From NCBI GenBank assembly GCA_964016885.1, contig OZ024740.1, positions 8,018,450-8,082,449 on the forward strand: a DNA stretch of 64,000 bases, read 5' to 3'. The notes under the pieces were generated by a model. The model saw nothing but the letters and a program-made list of their open reading frames with translations. It had not been told where the DNA came from and did not search any database. Source of the DNA: Eledone cirrhosa (lineage: Eukaryota; Mollusca; Cephalopoda; Octopoda; Eledonidae). A program made the translations under genes and the position numbers. Below are positions 53,680 through 64,000 of this stretch, one piece after another; the first letter of the stretch is position 1; the number at the start of each line of letters is the position of its first letter.

Positions 53680-54335
53680 TTAGTTAAGGCGGGTCTTCTC
53701 TGTTACTGAGTACCGCCAAAGGTCTCGGTCCAGTGACATTGTCTTGGAGAGGTGTAAGTGTGTGATGTCGGAGTTTATCAGCTCGTCCCAGGTTTTTCTA
53801 GGTCTGCCTATTCCGTGAGTACTGTCTATCTTTATTGCCCTGCACTTTGTTATACAGCTATCGACTTTCATGCGCATCACGTGTCCATACCAACGTAGCC
53901 TTCTCTCGAGTAAACAACATCTGATCCCTCTTATCTCTAATTTTTTCCTTAGTTCGTTTATGCTTTGCCGTTCACGTATATTACTGTTACACATCCAGCG
54001 GAGCATGCAAGCTTCGTTCCTCTCTAGTCTGCGTATATCCTCTGCACACAATGCCCAGGTCTCACTGCCATGCAGCATTGCTGTTCGTATGCAGGCATCG
54101 TACAACCTGCCTTTCATTTTTAGGGAGAACCCTTTAGCAACTAATAGTGGTATAAGCTCTCTGAACTTTTTCCAACCAGTTCTGACTCTAGCTACAGTAC
54201 TTTCAGAGCACCCTCCCCCACTGCTGATTTTATCGCCCAGGTAACGGAAGCTGTCCACTATTTCTATAGAACCCTCTGCGCAATTGAAAGAGCTAGTATT
54301 TTGTGGACACTTGCTGCTACTTATTGCACCAGAAC
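53680..54335 (-). pseudogene. Non-LTR retrotransposon reverse transcriptase, C-terminal fragment
   Basis: About 217 codons of the 3' end of a LINE ORF, ending at TAA (53,682-53,680). The frame extends upstream into the satellite as 15 meaningless residues (start codon at 54,378), so that ATG is chance and the true start is lost by 5' truncation. Counting from it, the LINE part starts at residue 16. Visible landmarks are FRYLGDKIS (44-52, thumb-like region after the polymerase core), RLYDACIRTAMLHGSETWAL (91-110), RRLRWYGHVMRM (159-170) and GRPRKTWDEL (191-200). This order is typical of the C-terminal region of many animal LINE polyproteins. The endonuclease domain and the catalytic FxDD motif are absent, so the fragment cannot be an active enzyme. 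The frame has no internal stop or shift. It is not expected to be expressed as a host gene. Clade assignment is open. Confidence 0.88.
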
Positions 54336-54999
54336 ATACCAATCGAAACTGACATACCAATAGAAACTGATATAGCAATAGGAACTAATATACAAATCAA
54401 AACTGATATACCAATCGAAACTGACTTACCAATAGGAACTTATATACCAATAGAAACTGACATACAAATTGAAACTGATATACCAATCGAAACTGATATA
54501 CCAATAGAAACTGACATACAAATCGAGGACTAACATACCAATCGAAACTGACATACCAATCGAAACTGACATACCAATAGGAACTGATATACCAATAGAA
54601 ACTGACATACAAAGTGAAACTGATATACCAATCGAAACTGATATACCAATCGAAACTGACATACCAATCGAAACTGACATACCAATAGTAACTGACATAC
54701 CAATCGAAACTGATATACCAATAAAAACTGACATACCTATCGAAACTGACATACAAATTGAAACTGATATAACAATAGAAACTGACATACCAATAGTAAC
54801 TAACATACCAATCGAAACTGATATACCAATAAAAACTGACATACCAATAGAAACTGACATACAAATTGAAACTGATATACCAATCGAAGCTGATATACCA
54901 ATAGAAACTGACATACAAATAGAAACTGTTATACTAATCGAAACTGACATACCAATCGAAACTGATATACCAATCGAAACTGACATTCCGATCGAAACT

Positions 55000-57624
55000 G
55001 ACATACCAATCGAAACTGATATACCTATCGAAATTGATATAGCTATAGAAACTGACATACCAATAACAAGTGATATACTAATTGAAATTGACATACCAAT
55101 CAAGACTGATATACCAATAGAAACTGACATTCGAGGACTAACATACCAATCGAATCTGACATATCAATATAAACTGATATACTAACTGAAACCGACATAC
55201 CAATAGAAACTAATATACCTAACGAAATTGACATACCAATCGAAACTGACATACCAATCGAAACTGATATACCAATGGAAACTGACATACCAATCGAAAC
55301 TGATATACCAATCAAAACTGATGTACCAATCGAAACTGATATATCAATAGAAACTGACATACCAATCGAAACTGACATACCAATAGAAAGTGATATACTA
55401 ATCGAAACTAACATACCAATAGAAACTGACATACTAATCGAAACTGATATACCAATCGAAATTGACATACCAATCGAAACTGACATACCAATCGAAACTG
55501 ACATACCAAGAGAAACTGATATACTAATAGAAACTGATATACCAATCAAGACTGATATATCAATCAAAACTAACATAACAATCGAAAATGACATTCTAAT
55601 CGAAACTGATATACCAGTCGAAACTGATATACCAATAGAAACTAACATACCAATAGAAACTGACATACTATTCTAAACTGATATACCAATCGAAACTGAC
55701 ATACCAATCGAAACTGATATACCAATCGAGACTGACATACCAATCGAAACTGACATACCAATAGAAACTGACATACCAATCGAAACTGACATACCAATAG
55801 ACACTGATATACTAATCGAAACTGACATACCAGTGGAAACTGACATACTAATCGAAACTGATATATCAATCAAAACTGACATACCATTCAAAACTGAAAT
55901 ACCATCGAAACTGATATACCAATCGAAACTGATATACCAATAGAAACTGACATACCTATAGAAACTGATGTACTAATCGAAACTGACATACCAATCGAAA
56001 CTGATATACCAATAGAAACTGACATACCAATCGAAACTGACATACCAATCGAAAGTGATATAAGCTATCGAAACTGATATAGAAATAGAAACTGATATAC
56101 CTATCGAAACTGATATACTAATTGAAATTGACATACCAATCGAAACTGATATACCAATAGAAACTGACACACAATTCGAGGACTAACATACCAATCGAAA
56201 CTGACATACCAATAGAAACTGATATACTAATTGAAACTGACATACCAATCGAAACTGACATACCAATCGAAACTGACATACCAATAGAAACTGATATACC
56301 TATCGAAATTGACATACCAATCGAAACTGACATACCAATCGAAACTGATATACCAATCAAAACTGATATACCAATCGAAACTGATATATCAATCGAAACT
56401 GATATACCAATCAAAACTGACATACCAATAGAAAATGATATACCAATAGAAACTGACATACCAATCGAAACTGACATACTAATCGAAACTGATATATCAA
56501 TCGAAACTGATATACCAATAGAAACAGACATTCGAGGACTAACATACCAATTGAACCTGACATACCAATATCAACTGATATACTAATTGAAACTGACATA
56601 CCAATAGAAACTAATATACCTAACGAAATTGACATACTAATCGAAACTCATGTACCAATCGAAACTGACATACCAATCGAAACTGATATAACAATCAAAA
56701 CTGATGTACCAATCGAAACTGATATACCAATAGAAACTGATATACTAATAGAAACTGATATACCAATCAAGACTGATATATCAATCAAAACTAACATAAC
56801 AATCGAAAATGACATTCTAATCGAAACTGACATACCAATAGACACTGATATACTAATCGAAACTGACATACCAGCAGAAACTGACATAGTAATCGAAACT
56901 GATATATCAATCGAAACTGATATACCAATAGAAACTGACATACCAATCGAAACTGATATACCAATAGAAACTGATATACTAATTGAAATTGACATACCAA
57001 TCGAAACTGATATACCAATCGAAACTGACATACCAATCGAAACTGATATAAGCTATCGAAACTGATATAGCAATAGAAACTGATATACCTATCGAAACTG
57101 ATATACTAATTGAAATTGACATAACAATCGAAACTGATATACCAATAGAAACTGACTCACAATTCGAGGACTAACATACCAATCGAAACTGACATACCAA
57201 TAGAAATTGATATACTAATTGAAACTGACATACCAATAGGAACTGATATACTAATTGAAACTGACATACCAATAGAAACTATTATACCTATCGAAATTGA
57301 CATACCAATCGAAACTGACATACCAATCGAAACTGATATACCAATCAAAACTGACATACCAATCGGAACTGATATACCAATCGAAACTAACATACCAATC
57401 GAAACTGACATACCAATAGAAACTGATATACCAATCGAAACTGACATACCAATCGAAACTGCCATACCAATCGAAACTGCCATACCAATCGAAACTGATA
57501 TACCAATCAAAACTGATATACCAATCGAAACTGATATATCAATCGAAACTGATATACCAATCGAAACTGACATACTAACAGAAAATGATATACCAATAGA
57601 AACTGACATACCAATCGAAACTGA
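55000..57624 (-). repeat. 2,605-bp higher-order repeat, copy 1
   Basis: Every landmark recurs exactly 2,605 bp further right (55,275 to 57,880; 55,642 to 58,247; 56,118 to 58,723; 57,157 to 59,762). Translations of the two copies show only two differences, near 56,525 (GAAACAGACATT versus GAAACTGACATT) and 56,874 (CCAGCAG versus CCAGTAG). This is therefore a very recent tandem duplication. Confidence 0.92.
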
Positions 57625-60229
57625 TATACCTATCGAAATTGATATAGCTATAGAAACTGACATACCAATAACAAGTGATATACTAATTGAAATTGACATA
57701 CCAATCAAGACTGATATACCAATAGAAACTGACATTCGAGGACTAACATACCAATCGAATCTGACATATCAATATAAACTGATATACTAACTGAAACCGA
57801 CATACCAATAGAAACTAATATACCTAACGAAATTGACATACCAATCGAAACTGACATACCAATCGAAACTGATATACCAATGGAAACTGACATACCAATC
57901 GAAACTGATATACCAATCAAAACTGATGTACCAATCGAAACTGATATATCAATAGAAACTGACATACCAATCGAAACTGACATACCAATAGAAAGTGATA
58001 TACTAATCGAAACTAACATACCAATAGAAACTGACATACTAATCGAAACTGATATACCAATCGAAATTGACATACCAATCGAAACTGACATACCAATCGA
58101 AACTGACATACCAAGAGAAACTGATATACTAATAGAAACTGATATACCAATCAAGACTGATATATCAATCAAAACTAACATAACAATCGAAAATGACATT
58201 CTAATCGAAACTGATATACCAGTCGAAACTGATATACCAATAGAAACTAACATACCAATAGAAACTGACATACTATTCTAAACTGATATACCAATCGAAA
58301 CTGACATACCAATCGAAACTGATATACCAATCGAGACTGACATACCAATCGAAACTGACATACCAATAGAAACTGACATACCAATCGAAACTGACATACC
58401 AATAGACACTGATATACTAATCGAAACTGACATACCAGTGGAAACTGACATACTAATCGAAACTGATATATCAATCAAAACTGACATACCATTCAAAACT
58501 GAAATACCATCGAAACTGATATACCAATCGAAACTGATATACCAATAGAAACTGACATACCTATAGAAACTGATGTACTAATCGAAACTGACATACCAAT
58601 CGAAACTGATATACCAATAGAAACTGACATACCAATCGAAACTGACATACCAATCGAAAGTGATATAAGCTATCGAAACTGATATAGAAATAGAAACTGA
58701 TATACCTATCGAAACTGATATACTAATTGAAATTGACATACCAATCGAAACTGATATACCAATAGAAACTGACACACAATTCGAGGACTAACATACCAAT
58801 CGAAACTGACATACCAATAGAAACTGATATACTAATTGAAACTGACATACCAATCGAAACTGACATACCAATCGAAACTGACATACCAATAGAAACTGAT
58901 ATACCTATCGAAATTGACATACCAATCGAAACTGACATACCAATCGAAACTGATATACCAATCAAAACTGATATACCAATCGAAACTGATATATCAATCG
59001 AAACTGATATACCAATCAAAACTGACATACCAATAGAAAATGATATACCAATAGAAACTGACATACCAATCGAAACTGACATACTAATCGAAACTGATAT
59101 ATCAATCGAAACTGATATACCAATAGAAACTGACATTCGAGGACTAACATACCAATTGAACCTGACATACCAATATCAACTGATATACTAATTGAAACTG
59201 ACATACCAATAGAAACTAATATACCTAACGAAATTGACATACTAATCGAAACTCATGTACCAATCGAAACTGACATACCAATCGAAACTGATATAACAAT
59301 CAAAACTGATGTACCAATCGAAACTGATATACCAATAGAAACTGATATACTAATAGAAACTGATATACCAATCAAGACTGATATATCAATCAAAACTAAC
59401 ATAACAATCGAAAATGACATTCTAATCGAAACTGACATACCAATAGACACTGATATACTAATCGAAACTGACATACCAGTAGAAACTGACATAGTAATCG
59501 AAACTGATATATCAATCGAAACTGATATACCAATAGAAACTGACATACCAATCGAAACTGATATACCAATAGAAACTGATATACTAATTGAAATTGACAT
59601 ACCAATCGAAACTGATATACCAATCGAAACTGACATACCAATCGAAACTGATATAAGCTATCGAAACTGATATAGCAATAGAAACTGATATACCTATCGA
59701 AACTGATATACTAATTGAAATTGACATAACAATCGAAACTGATATACCAATAGAAACTGACTCACAATTCGAGGACTAACATACCAATCGAAACTGACAT
59801 ACCAATAGAAATTGATATACTAATTGAAACTGACATACCAATAGGAACTGATATACTAATTGAAACTGACATACCAATAGAAACTATTATACCTATCGAA
59901 ATTGACATACCAATCGAAACTGACATACCAATCGAAACTGATATACCAATCAAAACTGACATACCAATCGGAACTGATATACCAATCGAAACTAACATAC
60001 CAATCGAAACTGACATACCAATAGAAACTGATATACCAATCGAAACTGACATACCAATCGAAACTGCCATACCAATCGAAACTGCCATACCAATCGAAAC
60101 TGATATACCAATCAAAACTGATATACCAATCGAAACTGATATATCAATCGAAACTGATATACCAATCGAAACTGACATACTAACAGAAAATGATATACCA
60201 ATAGAAACTGACATACCAATCGAAACTGA
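57605..60229 (-). repeat. 2,605-bp higher-order repeat, copy 2
   Basis: Near-identical partner of the unit at 55,000-57,624. The match ends around 60,229, where copy 2 continues with TATCAATCG while the corresponding place in copy 1 reads ACCTATCG. Just beyond lies the sequence paralogous to the LINE flanks. Confidence 0.92.
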
Positions 60230-60272
60230 TATATCAATCGAAACTGATATACCAATCGAAACTGATATACCA

Positions 60273-60350
60273 ATAGATACTGACATACCAATCGAAACTG
60301 ATATACCAATCGAAACTGACATACCAATAGAAACTGATATAGCAATAGGA
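60273..60350 (-). repeat. Paralogous empty site of the LINE insertion
   Basis: 60,273-60,302 is identical to 53,251-53,280 (including the diagnostic AATAGATACTGAC monomer), and 60,303-60,350 continues like 54,336 onward (including GATATAGCAATAGG). No insert lies between 60,302 and 60,303. It is the pre-insertion allele kept in a duplicated part of the array, offset about 7,022 bp from the left flank. Confidence 0.9.
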
Positions 60351-60635
60351 ACTGATATACAAATCGAAACTGATATACCAATCGAAACTGACATACCAAT
60401 AGGAACTGATATACCAATAGAAACTGACATACAAATTGAAACTGATATACCAATCGAAACTGATATACCAATAGAAATTGACATATAATAGAAACTAATA
60501 TACTAATCGAAACTGACATACCAGTCGAAACTGATATACCAATCGAAACTGACATACCAATCGAAACTGATATACCAATCGAAAATGACATACCAATCGA
60601 AACTGACATACCAATAGTAACTGACATACCAATCG

Positions 60636-60679
60636 AAACTGATATACCAATATGTTAGTTTCTATTGGTATATCAGTTT
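60636..60679. repeat. Right inversion joint (inverted repeat)
   Basis: AAACTGATATACCAATA (60,636-60,652) is followed by a 10-bp spacer TGTTAGTTTC and the exact reverse complement TATTGGTATATCAGTTT (60,663-60,679). Orientation changes from GAAACTGA-type to TCAGTTTC-type monomers at about 60,650/60,651. Similarity continues on both sides: inverted 60,310-60,440 mirrors forward 60,915-61,035, so the joint is the centre of a longer imperfect palindrome. Confidence 0.93.
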
Positions 60680-63600
60680 GGATTGTTATATCAGTTTCGA
60701 CTGGTATGTCAGTTTTGATTAGTATATCAGTTTCTATTGGTATGTCAGTTTCTATTGGTATATCAGTTTCGATTGGTATATCAGTTTCTATTGGTACGTT
60801 AGTTTTGATTAGTATATCAGTTTCTATTGGTATGTCAGTTTCGTTTGGTATGTCAGTTTCGATTGGTATATCAGTTTCTATTGGTATGTCTGTTTCTATT
60901 GGTATATCAATTTCAATTTGTATGTCAGTTTCAATTGGTATATCAGTTTCGATTTGTATATCAGTTCCTATTGGTATATCAGCTTCGATTTGTATATCAG
61001 TTCCTATTGCTATATCAGTTTCTATTGGTATGTCAGTTTCGATTGGTATATTAGTTTCGATTGGTATGTCAGTTTCGATGAGTATATCAGTTTCTATTGG
61101 TTTGTCAATTTCTATTTGTATATCAGCTTCGATTGGTATATCAGTTTCGATTAGTATGTCAGTTTCTATTGGTATGTCAGTTTTGATTAGTATATCAGTT
61201 TCTATTGGTATGTCAGTTTAGATTGGTATGTCAGTTGCGATTGGTATATCAGTTTCGATTATTATATCAGTTACTATTGGTATGTCAGTTTGGATTGGTA
61301 TGTCATTTTCAATTGGTATATCAGTTTCTATTGGTATGTCAGTTTCGATTGGTATATCAGTTTCGATTGGTATGTCAGTTTGGATTGGTATGTCAGTTTC
61401 GATTAGTATGTCAGTTTCGATTGGTATGTCAGTTTCGATTGGTATATCAGTTTCTATTGGTATGTCAGTTTCTATTGGTACATCTGTTTCGATTGGTATA
61501 TCAGTTTCTATTGGTATGTTAGTTTCGATTAGTATATCAGTTTCTATTGGTATGTCAGTTTCGATTGGTATGTCAGTTTCGATTGGTATATCAGTTCCGA
61601 TTGGTATGTCAGTTTGGATTGGTATGTAAATTCTGATAGGTATATCAGTTTCGATAAGTATGTCAGTTTCGATTAGTATGTCTGTTTCTATTGATATATC
61701 ACTTTCGATTGGTATATCAGTTTTGATTGGTATATTAGTTTGGACTGGTATATCAGTTTCGATTGGTATGTCAGTTGCGATTGGTATGTCAGTTTCTATT
61801 GGTATATCAGTTTCGAATGGTATGTCAGTTTCGATTGGTACGTCAGTTTCGATTAGTATATCAGTTTCTATAGGTATGTCAGTTTCGATTGTTATGTCAG
61901 TTTCTATTGGTATATCAGTTTCGATTAGTATGTCAGTTTCTACTGGTATGTCAGTTTCGATTAGTATATCAGTTTCTATTGGTATGTCAGTTTCGATTGG
62001 TATATCAGTTTCGATTGGTATGTCAATTTCGATTGGTATGTCAGTTTCGATTGGTATATCAATTTCAATTAGTATATCAGTTTCTATTGGTATATCAGTT
62101 TCGATTGGTATGTCAGTTTCGATTAGTATATCAGTTTCTATAGGTATGTCAGTTTCGATTGTTATGTTAGTTTCTATTGGTATATCAGTTTCAATTGGTA
62201 TGTCAGTTTCGATTGGTATGTCAGTTTCTATTGGTATGTCAGTTTCGATTGGTATATCAGTTTCGATTAGATTATCAGTTTCTATTGGTATATGAGTTCC
62301 TACTATTGATATATCAGTTTCGATTGGTATATCAGTTTTGATTGGTATATCAGTTTTGAATGGTATGTCAGTCTTGATTGGTATGTCAATTTCGATTGGT
62401 ATATCAGTTTAGATTAGTATGTCAGTTTCTATTGGTATATCAGTTTCGACTGGTATGTTAGTTTCGATTGGTATGTCAGTTTCTATTGGTATATAAGTTT
62501 CTATTGGTATGTCAGTTTTGATTAGTATATCAGCTTCGATTGGTATGTCAGTTTCGATTGGTATGTCAGTTTCGATTGGTATGTCAGTTTCTATTGGTAT
62601 ATCAGTTTCGATTGGTATATCAGTTTCGATTTGTATATCAGATCCTATTGCTATATCAGTTTCTATTGGTATGTAAGTTTGGATTGGTATATCAGTTTCG
62701 ATTTGTATATCAGATCCTATTGCTATATCAGTTTCTATTGGTATGTCAGTTTCTATTAGTATATCAGCTTCGATTGGTATATCAGTTTCGATTAGTATGT
62801 CAGTATCTATTGGTATGTCAGTTTCGCTTGGTATGTCATTTTCGATTGGTATATCAGTTTCTATTGGTATGACAGTTTTGATTGGTATATCAGTTTCGAT
62901 TGGTATATCAGTTTAGATTGGTATGTCAGTTGTGTTTGGTATGTCAGTTTCGATTGGTATATCAGTTTCGATTGGTATGTTAGTTTCTATTGTTATATCA
63001 GTTTTTATTGGTATGTCAGTTTCAATAGGTATGTCAGTTTTTATTGGTATATCATTTTTAATTGGTATGTCAGTTTGTATTGGTATGTCAGTTTCGATTA
63101 TTATATCAGTTACTATTGGTATATCAGTTTCGATTGGTATGTCAGTTTCGATTGGTATATCAGTTTCGATTAGTATGTTAGTTTCTATTGGTATATCAGT
63201 TTCGATTGGTATATCAGTTTCGACTGGTATGTCAGTTTCGATTAGTATATCAGTTTCGATTGGTATATCAGTTTCGATTAGTATGTTAGTTTCTATTGGT
63301 ATGTTAGTTTCGATTAGTATATCAGTTCCTATTGGTATGTCAGTTTCTATTCATATATCAGTTTCGATTGGTATATCAGTTTCGACTGGTATATCAGTTT
63401 CGATCGGTATGTCAGTTTATGTTGGTATGTCAGTTTAGATCGGTATGTCAGTTGCGATTGGTATGTCAGTTTCGATTGGTATGTCAGTTTCGATTGGTAT
63501 GTCAGTTTCAATTGGTGTGTCAATTTCAATAGGTATGTAAGTTGCTATTTGTATATCAGTTTCGATTGGTATGTCAGTTTCGATTAGCATATCAGTTTCT

Positions 63601-64000
63601 ATTGGTATGTCAGTTTCAATTGGTATGTCAGTTTCTATTGGTATGTCAGTTTCGATTATTATATCAGTTAATATTGGTATGTCAGTTTCGATTGGTATGT
63701 CATTTTCGATTGGTATCTGAGTTTCTATTGGTATGACAGTTTCGATTGGTATATCAGTTTGGATTGGTATCTCAGTTTGGATTGGTATGTCAGTTTCGAT
63801 TAGTATGTTAGTTTCTATTAGAATATCAGTTTCGATTGGTATGTCAGTTTCGATTGGTATATCAGTTTCGACTGGTATATCAGTTTCGATTAGTATAATC
63901 AGTTTCTATTGGTATGTCAGTTTCTATTGGTATATCAGTTTCGATTGGTATATCAGTTTCGATTAGTATGTCAGTTTCTATTGGTATGTTAGTTTCGATG
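60651..64000 (+). repeat. 18-bp satellite array, second forward-orientation block
   Basis: Forward monomers as in 1-49,997, about 186 copies, running off the right edge of the window. It includes the 36-bp GATTATTATATC marker pair at about 61,256 and 63,097 and a short repeated block around TATATCAGATCCTATTGC (about 62,634 and 62,709). I did not resolve a long higher-order unit here. Confidence 0.95.

Larger units (their letters stand above)
53281..54335 (-). mobile_element. 5'-truncated non-LTR retrotransposon (LINE) insertion
   Basis: This is the only sequence in the window not made of the 18-bp monomer. Read on the minus strand it begins abruptly at 54,335 inside a reverse transcriptase reading frame, stops at 53,680, runs through a ~380-bp 3' UTR and ends in (GAT)7 (53,301-53,281). 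That is the layout of a 5'-truncated LINE copy made by target-primed reverse transcription. The ends are fixed by an undisrupted paralogue: 53,251-53,280 equals 60,273-60,302, and 54,336 onward equals 60,303 onward, so the insert is 1,055 bp. At most a 2-bp target duplication (AT) is visible. The reading frame is free of stops and frameshifts, suggesting a young copy. I cannot assign the clade with certainty; the short 3' end with a trinucleotide tail would fit RTE-like or related elements. Confidence 0.88.
54336..60650 (-). repeat. 18-bp satellite array, inverted block, right part
   Basis: Inverted-orientation monomers resume at 54,336 in the exact phase in which they stopped at 53,280. About 350 monomers follow. 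It contains reverse complements of the 19-bp marker (e.g. 54,515-54,533, and near 55,130, 56,175, 56,530, 57,735) and the two 2,605-bp units. A block at 54,450-54,650, read on the minus strand, resembles the forward array at 19,260-19,400 and 49,560-49,720, showing common origin. Confidence 0.96.

Noticed and set aside
53372..53687. Two short plus-strand open frames (70 and 60 codons).
   Set aside because: They lie in the antisense of the LINE 3' UTR, have no recognisable domains and include the G-rich run as poly-glycine.
53870..54244. 124-codon open frame on the plus strand within the insertion.
   Set aside because: It is the antisense shadow of the LINE reverse transcriptase frame, which has recognisable motifs on the minus strand.
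54303..54533. Fusion protein of LINE and satellite, including the start codon at 54,378 on the minus strand.
   Set aside because: The in-frame join of 15 satellite codons to the truncated reverse transcriptase is a chance result of 5' truncation; nothing suggests selection for it.
1..64000. CRISPR array or bacterial repeat-protein gene.
   Set aside because: The repeats are directly abutting with no unique spacers and no cas genes, and the only unique sequence is an animal-type LINE.
1..64000. CENP-B box in the monomer (TTTCGATTGG resembles the start of the box).
   Set aside because: Only TTCG matches; the required A and CGGG of the box are missing in the monomers I read.
1..64000. Telomeric repeat.
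   Set aside because: The monomer is 18 bp, unlike TTAGGG-type telomere units, and no TTAGGG run is visible.

Overview
The window is almost entirely one giant tandem array. Apart from a 1,055-bp insertion (53,281-54,335), every stretch I read is built from an 18-bp monomer, typically TCAGTTTCGATTGGTATG or TCAGTTTCTATTGGTATA. That makes about 3,500 copies (62.9 kb / 18 bp), and the array runs off both ends of the window. I see no single-copy host gene, tRNA, rRNA or CRISPR. The many long open frames (up to 365 codons) are by-products of a monomer whose length is a multiple of three and which lacks stops in several frames.

Layout: (1) 1-49,997, array in forward orientation. (2) 49,998-60,650, the same family in reverse orientation, interrupted by the insertion. 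(3) 60,651-64,000, forward again. Both switches are sharp inverted joints. On top of the monomer lie several generations of higher-order repeats: a diverged ~7.5-kb unit (0.8-14 kb, plus part of a third copy to 15 kb); two near-identical ~5.8-kb units (17.2-28.8 kb), each holding two ~1.97-kb subunits; eight ~2-kb units (34.9-49.3 kb) arranged as dimers; and two near-identical 2,605-bp units in the inverted block (55.0-60.2 kb). Offsets between copies change mostly in whole multiples of 18 bp, as expected from unequal exchange or slippage. 28.8-34.9 kb is a mosaic of blocks seen elsewhere, with no long clean copy that I resolved.

The insertion is a 5'-truncated non-LTR retrotransposon (LINE) on the minus strand. 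It has an open reading frame for the C-terminal part of a reverse transcriptase, a 3' UTR and a (GAT)7 tail, written (ATC)7 on the plus strand. A paralogous stretch of the array at 60,273-60,350 preserves the pre-insertion sequence, which fixes both ends of the insert to the base.

Organism: a eukaryote, almost certainly an animal. From memory, the LINE 3' end (the ATC-repeat tail next to TTTAACGTCCG, GCATGGGTTTGGACGG and TGGATGCCCTTCCTAAC) resembles dispersed repeats abundant in cephalopod genomes, so I suggest a mollusc, probably a cephalopod. This is recognition, not a database result. The region is best read as satellite heterochromatin (centromeric, pericentromeric, subtelomeric or interstitial; the sequence alone cannot say which).
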